Source of the DNA: Chloroflexota bacterium | Lineage (GTDB): Bacteria; Chloroflexota; UBA6077 | Assembly (NCBI GenBank): GCA_021786215.1 | Contig: JAJYNT010000144.1 | Coordinates: 1 to 15,276 of the forward strand | Length of the DNA: 15,276 nucleotides | Reading direction: 5' to 3' | Part shown: positions 6,977 to 13,696 of the stretch, in pieces | Numbering within the stretch: position 1 is the stretch's first letter | Layout: each line of letters opens with the position of its first letter | Translations under genes and position numbers: made by a program | The notes under the pieces: generated by a model | Databases searched by the model: none | Told to the model about the DNA's origin: nothing | Seen by the model: only the letters and a program-made list of their open reading frames with translations

Positions 6977-8230
6977 ATGGCGAAAGCTAGGGCGAGAGTG
7001 CTCAGTCTACCGGCGGCGGCCGATATCGCGGAAGAGTCCGAGAGGATGGGGATCGACCCGACCATCCCGCGGGGTCTGGCCGGAGCACTTGGCATGGAAG
7101 CGATCAAGATGGAGGGGGTGCCGGCGCAGGTCGCGACGCTTCTCCAGGGCATGATCTCGCCCCCGGCGGGCCTCGTCGTCGTTGCCTCGGGATCGGGGAC
7201 TCAGTATCCAAGTCCTCAGGCTTCTGCCCCCGGCCACGACTTCCCGCACGTCCTGATCGCTGGATCGAGGCCACTCCTGCTGGATGTCGCGTCTCGGTTG
7301 GAGCCGGCAGGCGAGGACGGGAAGGCGGTGGCCGCCGAGATTCGTTCGGTTCTCGATCGCTACGAGGGCCGGCAACTGGGTACCACCAGCTGCGGCAACC
7401 TCACCTTCGAGTGGGGCAAACGCAGCTACGTCATGGGGATCATAAATGTGACCCCGGATTCCTTCTCCGGCGATGGCCTGGACAAGAATGTGGACGCGGC
7501 CCTCGCGCGGGCTGAGCTGTTTGTGCAGGCCGGGGTGGACATCCTGGACGTGGGTGGGGAATCGACCCGTCCTGGCCACGAGGAGGTGCCGGAGGAGGAG
7601 GAGAGGGACAGGGTGGTCCCGGTGGTACGCCGGCTGGTATCGGAGATGTCGGTCCCCGTCTCGGTGGATTCCTATCGGCTGCTTGTGGTTCGGGACGCGC
7701 TGGAGGCCGGCGCCCACATGGTGAACGACGTATGGGGGCTTCGGCGCACCGAGGGGTTGGGGGAACTCGCCGCATCGTACGGTGTCCCCGTGGTCCTGAT
7801 GCACAATCGCCGGGGCGAGGCGACCAGGACCCAGTTGGGCGGTCACTTCCGCCAGGTGCTGTACAGGGATATGATGGGCGAGATCGTTCAGGGGCTGCGG
7901 GAGAGCGTGGATCTGGCGCTGCAGGCCGGCATTCGGTGGGAGAACATCATCGTGGATCCAGGCATCGGCTTCGGCAAGACGCCCGAGCAGAACCTGGTGG
8001 TGATGCGCAGACTGAGAGAGCTGAAGTCGTTGGGCCGGCCGATCCTGATGGGCACATCACGCAAGTCGGTGATCGGGCTCACCCTTGGAGTGCCCCCCGA
8101 TGATAGGGTTGAAGGTACGGCCGCCACGGTGGCGGTGAGTATCTGCAATGGGGCCGACATCGTCCGGGTGCACGACGTGAAGGAGATGGTTCGGATCAGC
8201 CGGATGACCGACGCGATCGTGCGAGCCTGA
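6977..8230 (+). CDS. folP: dihydropteroate synthase with N-terminal extension
   Basis: 417 residues. Joins p-aminobenzoate to 6-hydroxymethyl-7,8-dihydropterin diphosphate to make 7,8-dihydropteroate in the cytoplasm. The TIM-barrel domain spans ~150-417 and carries the full signature set: INVTPDSFS 156-164, GGESTRPG 193-200, VNDVWG 249-254, VLMHNR 273-278, DPGIGFGKT 327-335, GTSRKS 359-364 and RVHD 397-400. Ahead of it is a ~145-residue N-terminal domain (SERMGIDPTIPRG..., ...VLIAGSRPLLLDVASRLEP...) that the short E. coli-type enzyme (about 280 residues) lacks; similar extensions occur in DHPS of several Gram-positive and Chloroflexota-like bacteria and have no assigned role that I know of. 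folC follows 282 bp downstream on the same strand, making a folate pair. Catalytic residues appear complete, so activity is likely. Confidence 0.95.
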   Translation: MAKARARVLSLPAAADIAEESERMGIDPTIPRGLAGALGMEAIKMEGVPAQVATLLQGMISPPAGLVVVASGSGTQYPSPQASAPGHDFPHVLIAGSRPLLLDVASRLEPAGEDGKAVAAEIRSVLDRYEGRQLGTTSCGNLTFEWGKRSYVMGIINVTPDSFSGDGLDKNVDAALARAELFVQAGVDILDVGGESTRPGHEEVPEEEERDRVVPVVRRLVSEMSVPVSVDSYRLLVVRDALEAGAHMVNDVWGLRRTEGLGELAASYGVPVVLMHNRRGEATRTQLGGHFRQVLYRDMMGEIVQGLRESVDLALQAGIRWENIIVDPGIGFGKTPEQNLVVMRRLRELKSLGRPILMGTSRKSVIGLTLGVPPDDRVEGTAATVAVSICNGADIVRVHDVKEMVRISRMTDAIVRA

Positions 8231-8246
8231 AGAAGAATACTGGGTT

Positions 8247-8265
8247 CTGAGCAGCGACGGCTCAG
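8247..8265. other. hairpin just after folP
   Basis: CTGAGC-AGCGACG-GCTCAG gives a perfect 6-bp stem, 17 nt after the folP stop. No T-run follows, so it is at most a weak or Rho-assisted terminator, or a transcript 3' stabiliser. Confidence 0.3.
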
Positions 8266-8268
8266 GTC

Positions 8269-8358
8269 TAGTATCTTGACACGCTGATCCTGATAGCCTG
8301 TCATCCTGAGCGATAGTATCTTGACACGCTGATCCTGATAGCCTGTCATCCTGAGCGA
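8269..8358. repeat. perfect tandem duplication, 2 x 45 bp
   Basis: Copy 1 is 8269-8313 and copy 2 is 8314-8358, both starting TAGTATCTTGACACGCTGAT and ending CTGTCATCCTGAGCGA, with no mismatch. The 3' part of each copy is the left end of the inverted-repeat element at 8343-8415, so the duplication seems to have copied that end plus 5' flanking DNA. Perfect identity suggests a recent slippage or recombination event. Confidence 0.9.
8276..8349 (+). promoter_or_regulatory. duplicated promoter-like element ahead of folC
   Basis: Each 45-bp copy contains TTGACA, a 17-nt spacer and TGTCAT (8276-8281/8299-8304 and 8321-8326/8344-8349). The -35 is perfect and the -10 matches 4 of 6. Two such units lie about 165-210 bp upstream of folC. 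The TGTCAT is also part of a common repeat, so promoter function is only a possibility. Confidence 0.2.
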
Positions 8359-8415
8359 TAGCGAAGGATCTCCTCGGCGGAACGTGGAGATGCTTCGCTT
8401 CGCTCAGCATGACAG
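8343..8415. repeat. MITE-like inverted-repeat element (TGTCATCCTGAGCG family)
   Basis: Left arm 8343-8372 begins CTGTCATCCTGAGCGATAGC; right arm 8387-8415 ends CGCTCAGCATGACAG. The arms pair over about 29 nt with two mismatches and one inserted base, around a 14-nt centre. The CTGTCATCCTGAGCG...GAAGGATCTC type is a widespread non-coding repeat in many unrelated bacterial genomes. No gene is inside it. It should form a strong hairpin in RNA from the folP-folC spacer. Confidence 0.75.
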
Positions 8416-8450
8416 TAACCATCACCTTCACCGTGTCTAGCACCCACCAG

Positions 8451-8483
8451 CCCTCACCCCGACCCCGTCCCCTTGGGAGAGGG
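8451..8483. repeat. dispersed GC-rich repeat, copy B
   Basis: Starts with the same 15-mer as 3095-3109 (CCCTCACCCCGACCC) and continues CCGTCCCCTTGGGAGAGGG. It lies just before folC and is followed by a short direct repeat, GCACTCA-GCACTCA (8484-8497). Confidence 0.6.
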
Positions 8484-8512
8484 AGCACTCAGCACTCAGG
8501 ACTCGGAGAGAT

Positions 8513-9886
8513 ATGGACTACAGCGAAGCCCTCAACTACCTGAACAGCTTCACCGATTTCGAGAAGAAGACCGGCTACAGCGCGGCCGAAAGCTTCGACC
8601 TGAGGCGACCTCGGGAGCTGCTGGCCATCCTGGGCGATCCTCACCTCCGTTTCCCCTCGATCCTGGTTGCCGGCACCAAGGGAAAGGGATCCACCGGTGT
8701 GATGGTGGCCTCCATCCTTCGGGCGGCCGGGATGCGGGTCGGTCTATACAGCCAGCCACACCTCCACACCTTCCGGGAGAGGATTCGGGTGGACGATCGG
8801 CTGATCGCGCCGGAGGAGATGGCCGCGGCGGTGGAGGCGGTCGTTCCGGTGGTGGGGGAGCTACAGCGTGTCCGGCCGGAGTTGGGCGTCCCGACCACAT
8901 ACGAGGTGGCCACCGCGGCCGCCATGCGCTACTTCGCCTCCCGGCAGCCGGACCTGGTGGTGCTGGAGGTGGGTCTTGGCGGCCGGTTGGACGCCACAAA
9001 CGTGGTGAACCCCCTGGTCTCGGTGATCACCCCGATCAGTCTGGACCACGTCCGGATCCTGGGAGACACCATCGCGCAGATCGCGCAGGAGAAGGCGGGG
9101 ATCATCAAAGATGGCGGCCTGGTAGTTGCCGCCGAGCAGACGGAGGAGGCGCTGGGGGTGATCCGGCGCGTGGCGGCCGAGCGTTCGGCCGAGCTGCTTG
9201 TTGCCCGTCCCGAGCTGATGGAGGCTATCGATGCCCCGGCGAGGTTGCCCCTGGAGGAGGGCACCCCGGCGCACCTCCAGAGAGAGCGCAACAGGGCCAT
9301 ACTGCGGAGCCCATCAGGAGAGGTCTACAGGATCGAGCTGCCGTTGCTGGGGGCTCACCAGCTATCCAACGCGGCGACCGCCATAGCCGTGGTGGAGCAG
9401 TTGGGAAAGAAAGGGTTCGCCATCGGCCACGAGGCGGTGGAGCGAGGTCTCGCCCGGGTTCAGTGGCCGGGTCGCTTGGAGATCATCGGTCGAGAGCCTC
9501 TCGTGGTGGCTGACGGTGCCCACAACGGCGACTCCGCCCGCAAGCTGGCGGCCGCCCTGCGGGAGAACTTTGCCTACCGGCGGCTGATCCTGGTGCTGGC
9601 TACCTCCTCCGACAAGGATGTGGAGGGGATCGTGGCGGCGCTGGCGCCCGAGGCCTCCGTGGTGATCGCCACTCGCTCTCGCCATCCCCGGGCCGCCGAT
9701 CCCGAGCGGCTGGCCGCGGCCACGAGAACGCTCTCACCTCAGCTGGAGGTGGCCCCGGACCTCCCCTCCGCGATCGGGCTGGCGACCGCCATGGCGGACC
9801 CCGCCGATCTGATCTGCGTCACCGGCTCCCTCTTCATCGTCGCCGACGCGCGCGACCACTACGGATTGGCGACCGAGCTGGACTGA
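8513..9886 (+). CDS. folC: bifunctional dihydrofolate synthase/folylpolyglutamate synthase
   Basis: 457 residues, normal length for FolC. Adds glutamate to dihydropteroate and then to folates using ATP, in the cytoplasm. Mur-ligase fold: P-loop AGTKGKGST at 53-61, TFRERI at 86-91, LEVGLGGRLDATN at 151-163, SLDHVRILGDT and QEKAGIIK at ~176-199 (the last includes the Lys-bearing loop), NAATAIA near the start of the C-terminal domain, then WPGRLE and DGAHN, and VTGSLFIVAD near the C-terminus. The LEVGLGGRLDATN and SLDH motifs mark FolC rather than a Mur ligase. The ATG at 8513 has GGAGAGAT just upstream. It follows folP, whose product is its substrate, but the repeat-filled 282-bp gap means it may have its own promoter. 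No missing key residue was seen. Confidence 0.95.
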   Translation: MDYSEALNYLNSFTDFEKKTGYSAAESFDLRRPRELLAILGDPHLRFPSILVAGTKGKGSTGVMVASILRAAGMRVGLYSQPHLHTFRERIRVDDRLIAPEEMAAAVEAVVPVVGELQRVRPELGVPTTYEVATAAAMRYFASRQPDLVVLEVGLGGRLDATNVVNPLVSVITPISLDHVRILGDTIAQIAQEKAGIIKDGGLVVAAEQTEEALGVIRRVAAERSAELLVARPELMEAIDAPARLPLEEGTPAHLQRERNRAILRSPSGEVYRIELPLLGAHQLSNAATAIAVVEQLGKKGFAIGHEAVERGLARVQWPGRLEIIGREPLVVADGAHNGDSARKLAAALRENFAYRRLILVLATSSDKDVEGIVAALAPEASVVIATRSRHPRAADPERLAAATRTLSPQLEVAPDLPSAIGLATAMADPADLICVTGSLFIVADARDHYGLATELD

Positions 9887-10041
9887 GGGTTCCTTGCGTG
9901 TTGTGAGTCTTAGTAAGGGCTATAGAACTGCTTCATTGAAAGCCAACCCGGGGATGACCGTTTATGTGCCCTCTCCTGCCGCCTTTCACCATGAGGGTAA
10001 CGCTGTGGCGCTCTGGCTGAAGCGGTACTATGGACCCGGTG
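9887..10041. other. 155-bp convergent spacer
   Basis: Lies between the 3' ends of folC (plus) and the Gfo/Idh gene (minus). I see no clear hairpin plus T-run on either strand, and no convincing small gene. Confidence 0.5.
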
Positions 10042-11235
10042 CTACGCTGGCTCCAGAACGATTCTGCGTCCTTCCTCCGCCGACTGATAGGCTGCATAGG
10101 TCACTTTGACCACTTCTCTCCCCAGGTCCGCCGTGGACAGCGGCGGACGGTTATGAGCTACAGCCTCGATGAAGTCGCGTATTTCCTGGGGATAGCCGAG
10201 AAGCCATTCCTCGTCGATGCTTGGGTTGCTCCACCCGGCCTTGGTCTCCAGTTTCTCTGCTATGTACTCATTGCCAAAAACCTGCGGGGCTGGCGCATAT
10301 GCCTGCATCATCGTGCTGTGAGTCATGTCACACTTGACTCGCCCGTTAGACATGAAGAGTTCAAGGGTGTCCTCCATGCCACCCAGCACCGTGTCGGCAG
10401 CTGAAATGATGGCGCGAGCCCCATCGGTGAAGGTGAGCAACACCGTCGCCCAGTTCTCGACGTCATCCCAGTCGGAGACCAGCCACTCATCGGGCTCCCC
10501 CTTTAGCGAGGGAATACGAGCGAGGTTCCCGACTTCGGCTGTCACAGACTGGACGCGGATCGGATTCCCATCGCGCCGCATGCCCTCCTGCCATTTGAGA
10601 TACATGGCGGACCCTAACGGGTGGGGGCCGAGGCGAACGAGAGCGCCGCCGCCAGCGCGCTTCCAGCTCTTGGCATAAGATGCGTGAGACCCGCTGTGAC
10701 ACTCCTGGGCCCTGATCTCAAGAACGGTCCCACGGCTGGCCTCGACCAACCGCTCGGCTTTTCGTATAGCAGGCGAGTAGAGCCAGTTTTCGGCGTACAT
10801 CAGCTGCACTCCACCTTCTCTCGCTGCGGCGATCATGCGGTCTGCACTACGTACGGCCGTCTCCAACATGACGCTCTTCGGCGTCGCGCCCACGGGGTCT
10901 GAGGCCCCAGGCCCACCGAAGTAACCGGTCAACGGCTTCTCGCAGATCACATGTTTCCCAGCTCGAATTGCCTCCAGCGCAAATGGCTCGTGCAGGTGGT
11001 TGGGGACACAGACATCGATGATGTCGACATCGTCTCGCTCTATCACCTTGCGGTAGTCTTCGTATGCGTTGGGAACGCCGAAGTCTCGGGCCAACTCATC
11101 CGCTTGGGCAAGTGGTACCGCGGCCACGGCCACGAGTTCCGCGCCTAGATCCGCTGCGCGGGCGTAAGCGCGGGCGTGGATGTGGCCGACGAATCCGGCA
11201 CCGATCAATCCGATGCGGATTCTCTTCTCGTTCAT
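10042..11235 (-). CDS. Gfo/Idh/MocA family NAD(P)-dependent oxidoreductase
   Basis: 397 residues, normal to slightly long for the family. The Rossmann domain opens at once: [19 protein letters not shown] at ~6-24 with GAGFVG at 12-17, [23 protein letters not shown] at ~74-96, and the family hallmark CEKPLTGY at ~98-105, whose Lys100 is catalytic in relatives. A ~20-residue loop ([19 protein letters not shown]) follows EKPL and is longer than in the shortest members. The C-terminal alpha/beta domain contains [19 protein letters not shown], with a His near the expected active site, and [18 protein letters not shown]. It should oxidise or reduce a sugar, inositol or related polyol, or open a glycosidic bond by a redox mechanism. 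It is the last gene of the minus-strand operon, 120 bp after the NagB-like gene, with an inverted repeat in that gap that might set its expression apart. Confidence 0.92.
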   Translation of the reverse strand: MNEKRIRIGLIGAGFVGHIHARAYARAADLGAELVAVAAVPLAQADELARDFGVPNAYEDYRKVIERDDVDIIDVCVPNHLHEPFALEAIRAGKHVICEKPLTGYFGGPGASDPVGATPKSVMLETAVRSADRMIAAAREGGVQLMYAENWLYSPAIRKAERLVEASRGTVLEIRAQECHSGSHASYAKSWKRAGGGALVRLGPHPLGSAMYLKWQEGMRRDGNPIRVQSVTAEVGNLARIPSLKGEPDEWLVSDWDDVENWATVLLTFTDGARAIISAADTVLGGMEDTLELFMSNGRVKCDMTHSTMMQAYAPAPQVFGNEYIAEKLETKAGWSNPSIDEEWLLGYPQEIRDFIEAVAHNRPPLSTADLGREVVKVTYAAYQSAEEGRRIVLEPA

Positions 11236-11267
11236 TTTACCGATCCCTCACAGTGCTCACGCATTCC

Positions 11268-11323
11268 TGGAATCGGGGCTTCAGCCGATCGGCTCGGAAC
11301 CACCCGCTGAAGCGTCGATTCCA
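11268..11323. promoter_or_regulatory. long imperfect inverted repeat upstream of Gfo/Idh gene
   Basis: Left arm 11268-11285 (TGGAATCGGGGCTTCAGC) and right arm 11306-11323 (GCTGAAGCGTCGATTCCA) pair at 16 of 18 positions around a 20-nt centre. In RNA this would be a stable stem-loop; in DNA it could be a two-site operator. No T-run follows on the minus strand toward the Gfo/Idh gene, so read-through attenuation, mRNA stabilisation or protein binding are all possible. Confidence 0.55.
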
Positions 11324-11355
11324 CGATGATAGAATCTTCACTACGCTACCGTCAG

Positions 11356-12153
11356 CTAGCGACGGTCGGTTTGAAATATGGCGGCGGAGTCCAGGTCCAC
11401 GTAGAGGGTGGCCGATGGATGGCGCCTCATCGCCGTCGCCGGGCAGGCCGTGGAGATGGGGCCAAGCAGCGTGTCTCGTACGGCCGAGGCTTTCGTCGGG
11501 CCTGGAACCATGCAGAAGATGTGCTTTGCCCTCATAAGGGCTGGTACCGTGAGAGTCAGTGCCTGCTTGGGCACGGCGGCCAAATTCGGAAAGCAGCCGT
11601 CGTGGACCTGCTGCTCACGGGAGACCAGTGTCAGATCCACCACCTTGACGGTCCTTGGATCCTCGAAATCCGCCACCGGCGGGTCGCTGAAGGCCAGGTG
11701 ACCGTTCTCACCGATGCCCGCACAGGCGATGTCGATGGGAGCCTCCTTCAACAGCCCCGTATAGCGCAGGCACTCAGCTTCGGGATCGGACGCAAGCCCA
11801 TCCAGAGGGTGGAACGCCCTGGGCTTCACCTCGCTGAAGAGACTATCCACCAGAAATCTGGAGAAGCTCTGCGCCGCGTCGGCGCCGAGGCCGACGTACT
11901 CGTCCATGTGAAAGGCCGTGACCCGGCTCCAGTCCAGGCCCGGTAGGATACGCAGCTCCGCCAGAAACTCGTTCTGGGAAGGCGCGGAGGCGAACACGAT
12001 TCGCACCCTGTCCTGCCGAGCCAGCAGGTCACGCGTCCGCTCGGCCATCGCCCTCGCGGCGGCAACCCCCAACTCCTTCCGCGTCGAGTATATCTCCGTC
12101 TGAAGTTGATCCGTCTGGACCCTTTCCACCAATGTTGGATGCTCTCCAGTCAC
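11356..12153 (-). CDS. glucosamine-6-phosphate deaminase-like (NagB/6PGL family) protein
   Basis: 265 residues, the usual size for NagB (about 240-270). Family hallmarks are FHMDEYVGL (Asp84, equivalent to the catalytic Asp72 of E. coli NagB), CAGIGENGHLAFSDPP (His152, equivalent to His143) and KQALTLTVPALM. Two positions differ from E. coli NagB: Asn150 where Asp141 stands, and Asp157 where Glu148 stands. Asn at the first is known in other NagB proteins; SDPP in place of NEP is rarer and points to a distinct subfamily. The likely reaction is deamination and isomerisation of an amino-sugar phosphate, but another aldose-ketose substrate is possible. Start: the GTG at 12153 has GGGAGG 7 nt upstream; a TTG at 12168 would overlap that site. 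The creatininase gene ends ~20 nt upstream, so they share an operon. Confidence 0.88.
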   Translation of the reverse strand: MTGEHPTLVERVQTDQLQTEIYSTRKELGVAAARAMAERTRDLLARQDRVRIVFASAPSQNEFLAELRILPGLDWSRVTAFHMDEYVGLGADAAQSFSRFLVDSLFSEVKPRAFHPLDGLASDPEAECLRYTGLLKEAPIDIACAGIGENGHLAFSDPPVADFEDPRTVKVVDLTLVSREQQVHDGCFPNLAAVPKQALTLTVPALMRAKHIFCMVPGPTKASAVRDTLLGPISTACPATAMRRHPSATLYVDLDSAAIFQTDRR

Positions 12154-12160
12154 CCCGTTT

Positions 12161-12166
12161 CCTCCC
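12161..12166 (-). promoter_or_regulatory. ribosome binding site deciding the NagB-like start
   Basis: GGGAGG on the minus strand, 7 nt before the GTG at 12153. An upstream TTG at 12168 lies right beside this site and so is unlikely to be the start. Confidence 0.6.
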
Positions 12167-12172
12167 AAGAAC

Positions 12173-12940
12173 TTAGACTTGGTTCCCTCTCATCTCTGCG
12201 AGATGGGCGAAGGACTCTCGAATGTAGTGGACGGTACCGCGCACCGCCCCGGCCAGTATCGCCTCGCCGAGGGAGGCGGTCGCCAGGCTGGGATGCCCCC
12301 ATACTCCGGATGGGCTGATCTGAGAGAAGGGCAGGTAGTCCAGATACTCCCTACTCAGAGTAGGAAGATAGTCTTCCCCCGGCCTCTTCACCAACTCCTC
12401 GCGAAGGTGAAGCAAGACGGATGTCTCCAGGACACCCGCATGGAGCTCCTCCCCGGCCCTGGGGAGGAGCTCCAGGATCTCCCCTTTCGCCGCCGTGAAG
12501 GGCTGGACCCAAATGGCGTGCAGGTCGGGATGGTCGTAGTTCAGCTGGCGCACTGCCGTCTTCACAACGTAGTTGCCCAACGGCTTGACGGTCGACTCCC
12601 CGGCTCCGCCGTGGCTGTTGATCACCGCCACCTGATGGACCCCCTGAGCCAGCAGCGCCTCAGCGATGTCCCTCACGACGTGCATCAGGGTGTTGGGCGC
12701 TAACCAGAGGGTGCCGGCGGAGCCCCCGTGACTGGCGGAGCTACCGTATGGCATGGTGGGCAGCAGATAGCAGCCCACACCCAGCTGCACCGCCACCCGA
12801 CGGGCAATGGCATCCACGATCATCCAGTCGGTGCCCACCGGCAGGTGAGGCCCATGCCGCTCGATGGTGGCCAGCGGCAGGATCGCCGTATGGGGCTCCG
12901 AGCCCTTGATCTCGCAGGTGGTGTTCTGATAATCAAGCAT
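12173..12940 (-). CDS. creatininase-family amidohydrolase, second copy
   Basis: 255 residues, normal for the family. Metal-binding signature LPLATIERHGPHLPVGTDW gives Glu27, His29 and Asp38. NSHGGAGES (~108-116) replaces the usual NGHGGN, keeping the His (110). HAGVLETS (~167-174) keeps the Glu of the ETS motif, and ISPSGVWGHPSLAT near residue 210 is the usual C-terminal motif. Members of the family open lactams or hydrolyse cyclic or linear amides (creatinine amidohydrolase, FAPy-type hydrolases, MftE peptidase). The substrate here is unknown. It begins 8 bp inside the previous creatininase gene (start ATG at 12940 overlaps the stop at 12933), which indicates translational coupling. It is a diverged paralogue of that gene, not a recent duplicate. 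Confidence 0.92.
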   Translation of the reverse strand: MLDYQNTTCEIKGSEPHTAILPLATIERHGPHLPVGTDWMIVDAIARRVAVQLGVGCYLLPTMPYGSSASHGGSAGTLWLAPNTLMHVVRDIAEALLAQGVHQVAVINSHGGAGESTVKPLGNYVVKTAVRQLNYDHPDLHAIWVQPFTAAKGEILELLPRAGEELHAGVLETSVLLHLREELVKRPGEDYLPTLSREYLDYLPFSQISPSGVWGHPSLATASLGEAILAGAVRGTVHYIRESFAHLAEMRGNQV

Positions 12941-13673
12941 TGTGCCTTCGTGCCCCCTTCACCCTGTCCAGTTCGGCGAAAACCCTCTGCACGTGGGCGA
13001 CGGTAGCCTCCACCTGGCGCAAGGCCGCCTTCTCACCCTTGGCGGCCGTCGCCTTGCTGGGCGCCCCCCACACCCCGTGAGGGCTGATGTGAGAGATGAA
13101 GGCATAGTCCAGAAACTCCCGGCCCACGGGCGGAATGTAGTCCACCCGTTCCTCCCTCACGTGCTCGCCATTAAGGTATAGCTGGCTGGAGGTCTCGCTT
13201 TCTCCAGCGTGCACCTCCAGGCCCGCCGTCTCGAAGATCGGCTCCCCGCCGGGGCCCATGAGCACGAGGGGAGGCACCAGGATCACCTGCAGATCCGGGT
13301 GGGACAGATTCAGCTCCTGGATGGCCACCTCCAGCATGAAGTTGCCGCCATGCCCGTTGATCACCACCACCTTGCGAACGCCCCACTGGGCAAGAGAGAG
13401 CACCAGGTCCCGAACCACCTCCGCCAGGGTCTCAGGCTTGAGCCAGACGGTGCCGGCCATCGGGCCGTGGCACTGGCTCATGCTGAAGGGTAGCGCAGGC
13501 ACCCAGAAAGCGCCCAGTCTCTCTGCCACCCGGCGCGACATCTCCGATGCCCCGATCCAGTCGGTACCGACCGGCAGGTGATAGCTGTGCTGCTCAACCG
13601 CCCCCACGCCCAGCACCGCGATCTCAGGCCTAGCGGCAGCCAGCTCCTCGCTAGTGCAATACGCATCCGGCAT
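12933..13673 (-). CDS. creatininase-family amidohydrolase, first copy
   Basis: 246 residues. The metal site is seen in GVGAVEQHSYHLPVGTDW (Glu27, His29, Asp38), NGHGGN (His108) and HAGESETS (~155-162), with the C-terminal motif ISPHGVWGAPSKAT. HSYHLP replaces the usual HGPHLP, a mild difference beside the metal ligands. Start: the reading frame is open much further upstream, but that part lies antisense-like within the permease gene. The ATG at 13673 has GGGGAG 8 nt upstream and begins just before the first family strand. It is 23 nt after the DppC-type permease stop and overlaps the second creatininase gene by 8 nt. Creatininase proteins are usually hexamers of one chain; a coupled pair could form a mixed complex or act on two related substrates. 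Confidence 0.92.
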   Translation of the reverse strand: MPDAYCTSEELAAARPEIAVLGVGAVEQHSYHLPVGTDWIGASEMSRRVAERLGAFWVPALPFSMSQCHGPMAGTVWLKPETLAEVVRDLVLSLAQWGVRKVVVINGHGGNFMLEVAIQELNLSHPDLQVILVPPLVLMGPGGEPIFETAGLEVHAGESETSSQLYLNGEHVREERVDYIPPVGREFLDYAFISHISPHGVWGAPSKATAAKGEKAALRQVEATVAHVQRVFAELDRVKGARRHNA

Positions 13674-13681
13674 TCTTGTTA

Positions 13682-13687
13682 CTCCCC
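13682..13687 (-). promoter_or_regulatory. ribosome binding site deciding the first creatininase start
   Basis: GGGGAG on the minus strand, 8 nt before the ATG at 13673. It separates the true 246-residue protein from the much longer open frame that runs back through the permease gene. Confidence 0.6.
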
Positions 13688-13696
13688 ACGGATATT

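Noticed and set aside
8269..8358. Start of a CRISPR array
   Set aside because: The two 45-bp copies abut with no spacer between them and there are no further repeats or cas genes.
8473..9513. 346-residue plus-strand frame over folC
   Set aside because: Gly/Arg/Ala-rich shadow of folC; the folC frame carries every family motif.
9894..10109. 71-residue plus-strand frame after folC
   Set aside because: Runs into the antisense of the Gfo/Idh gene; no ribosome binding site and no recognisable features.
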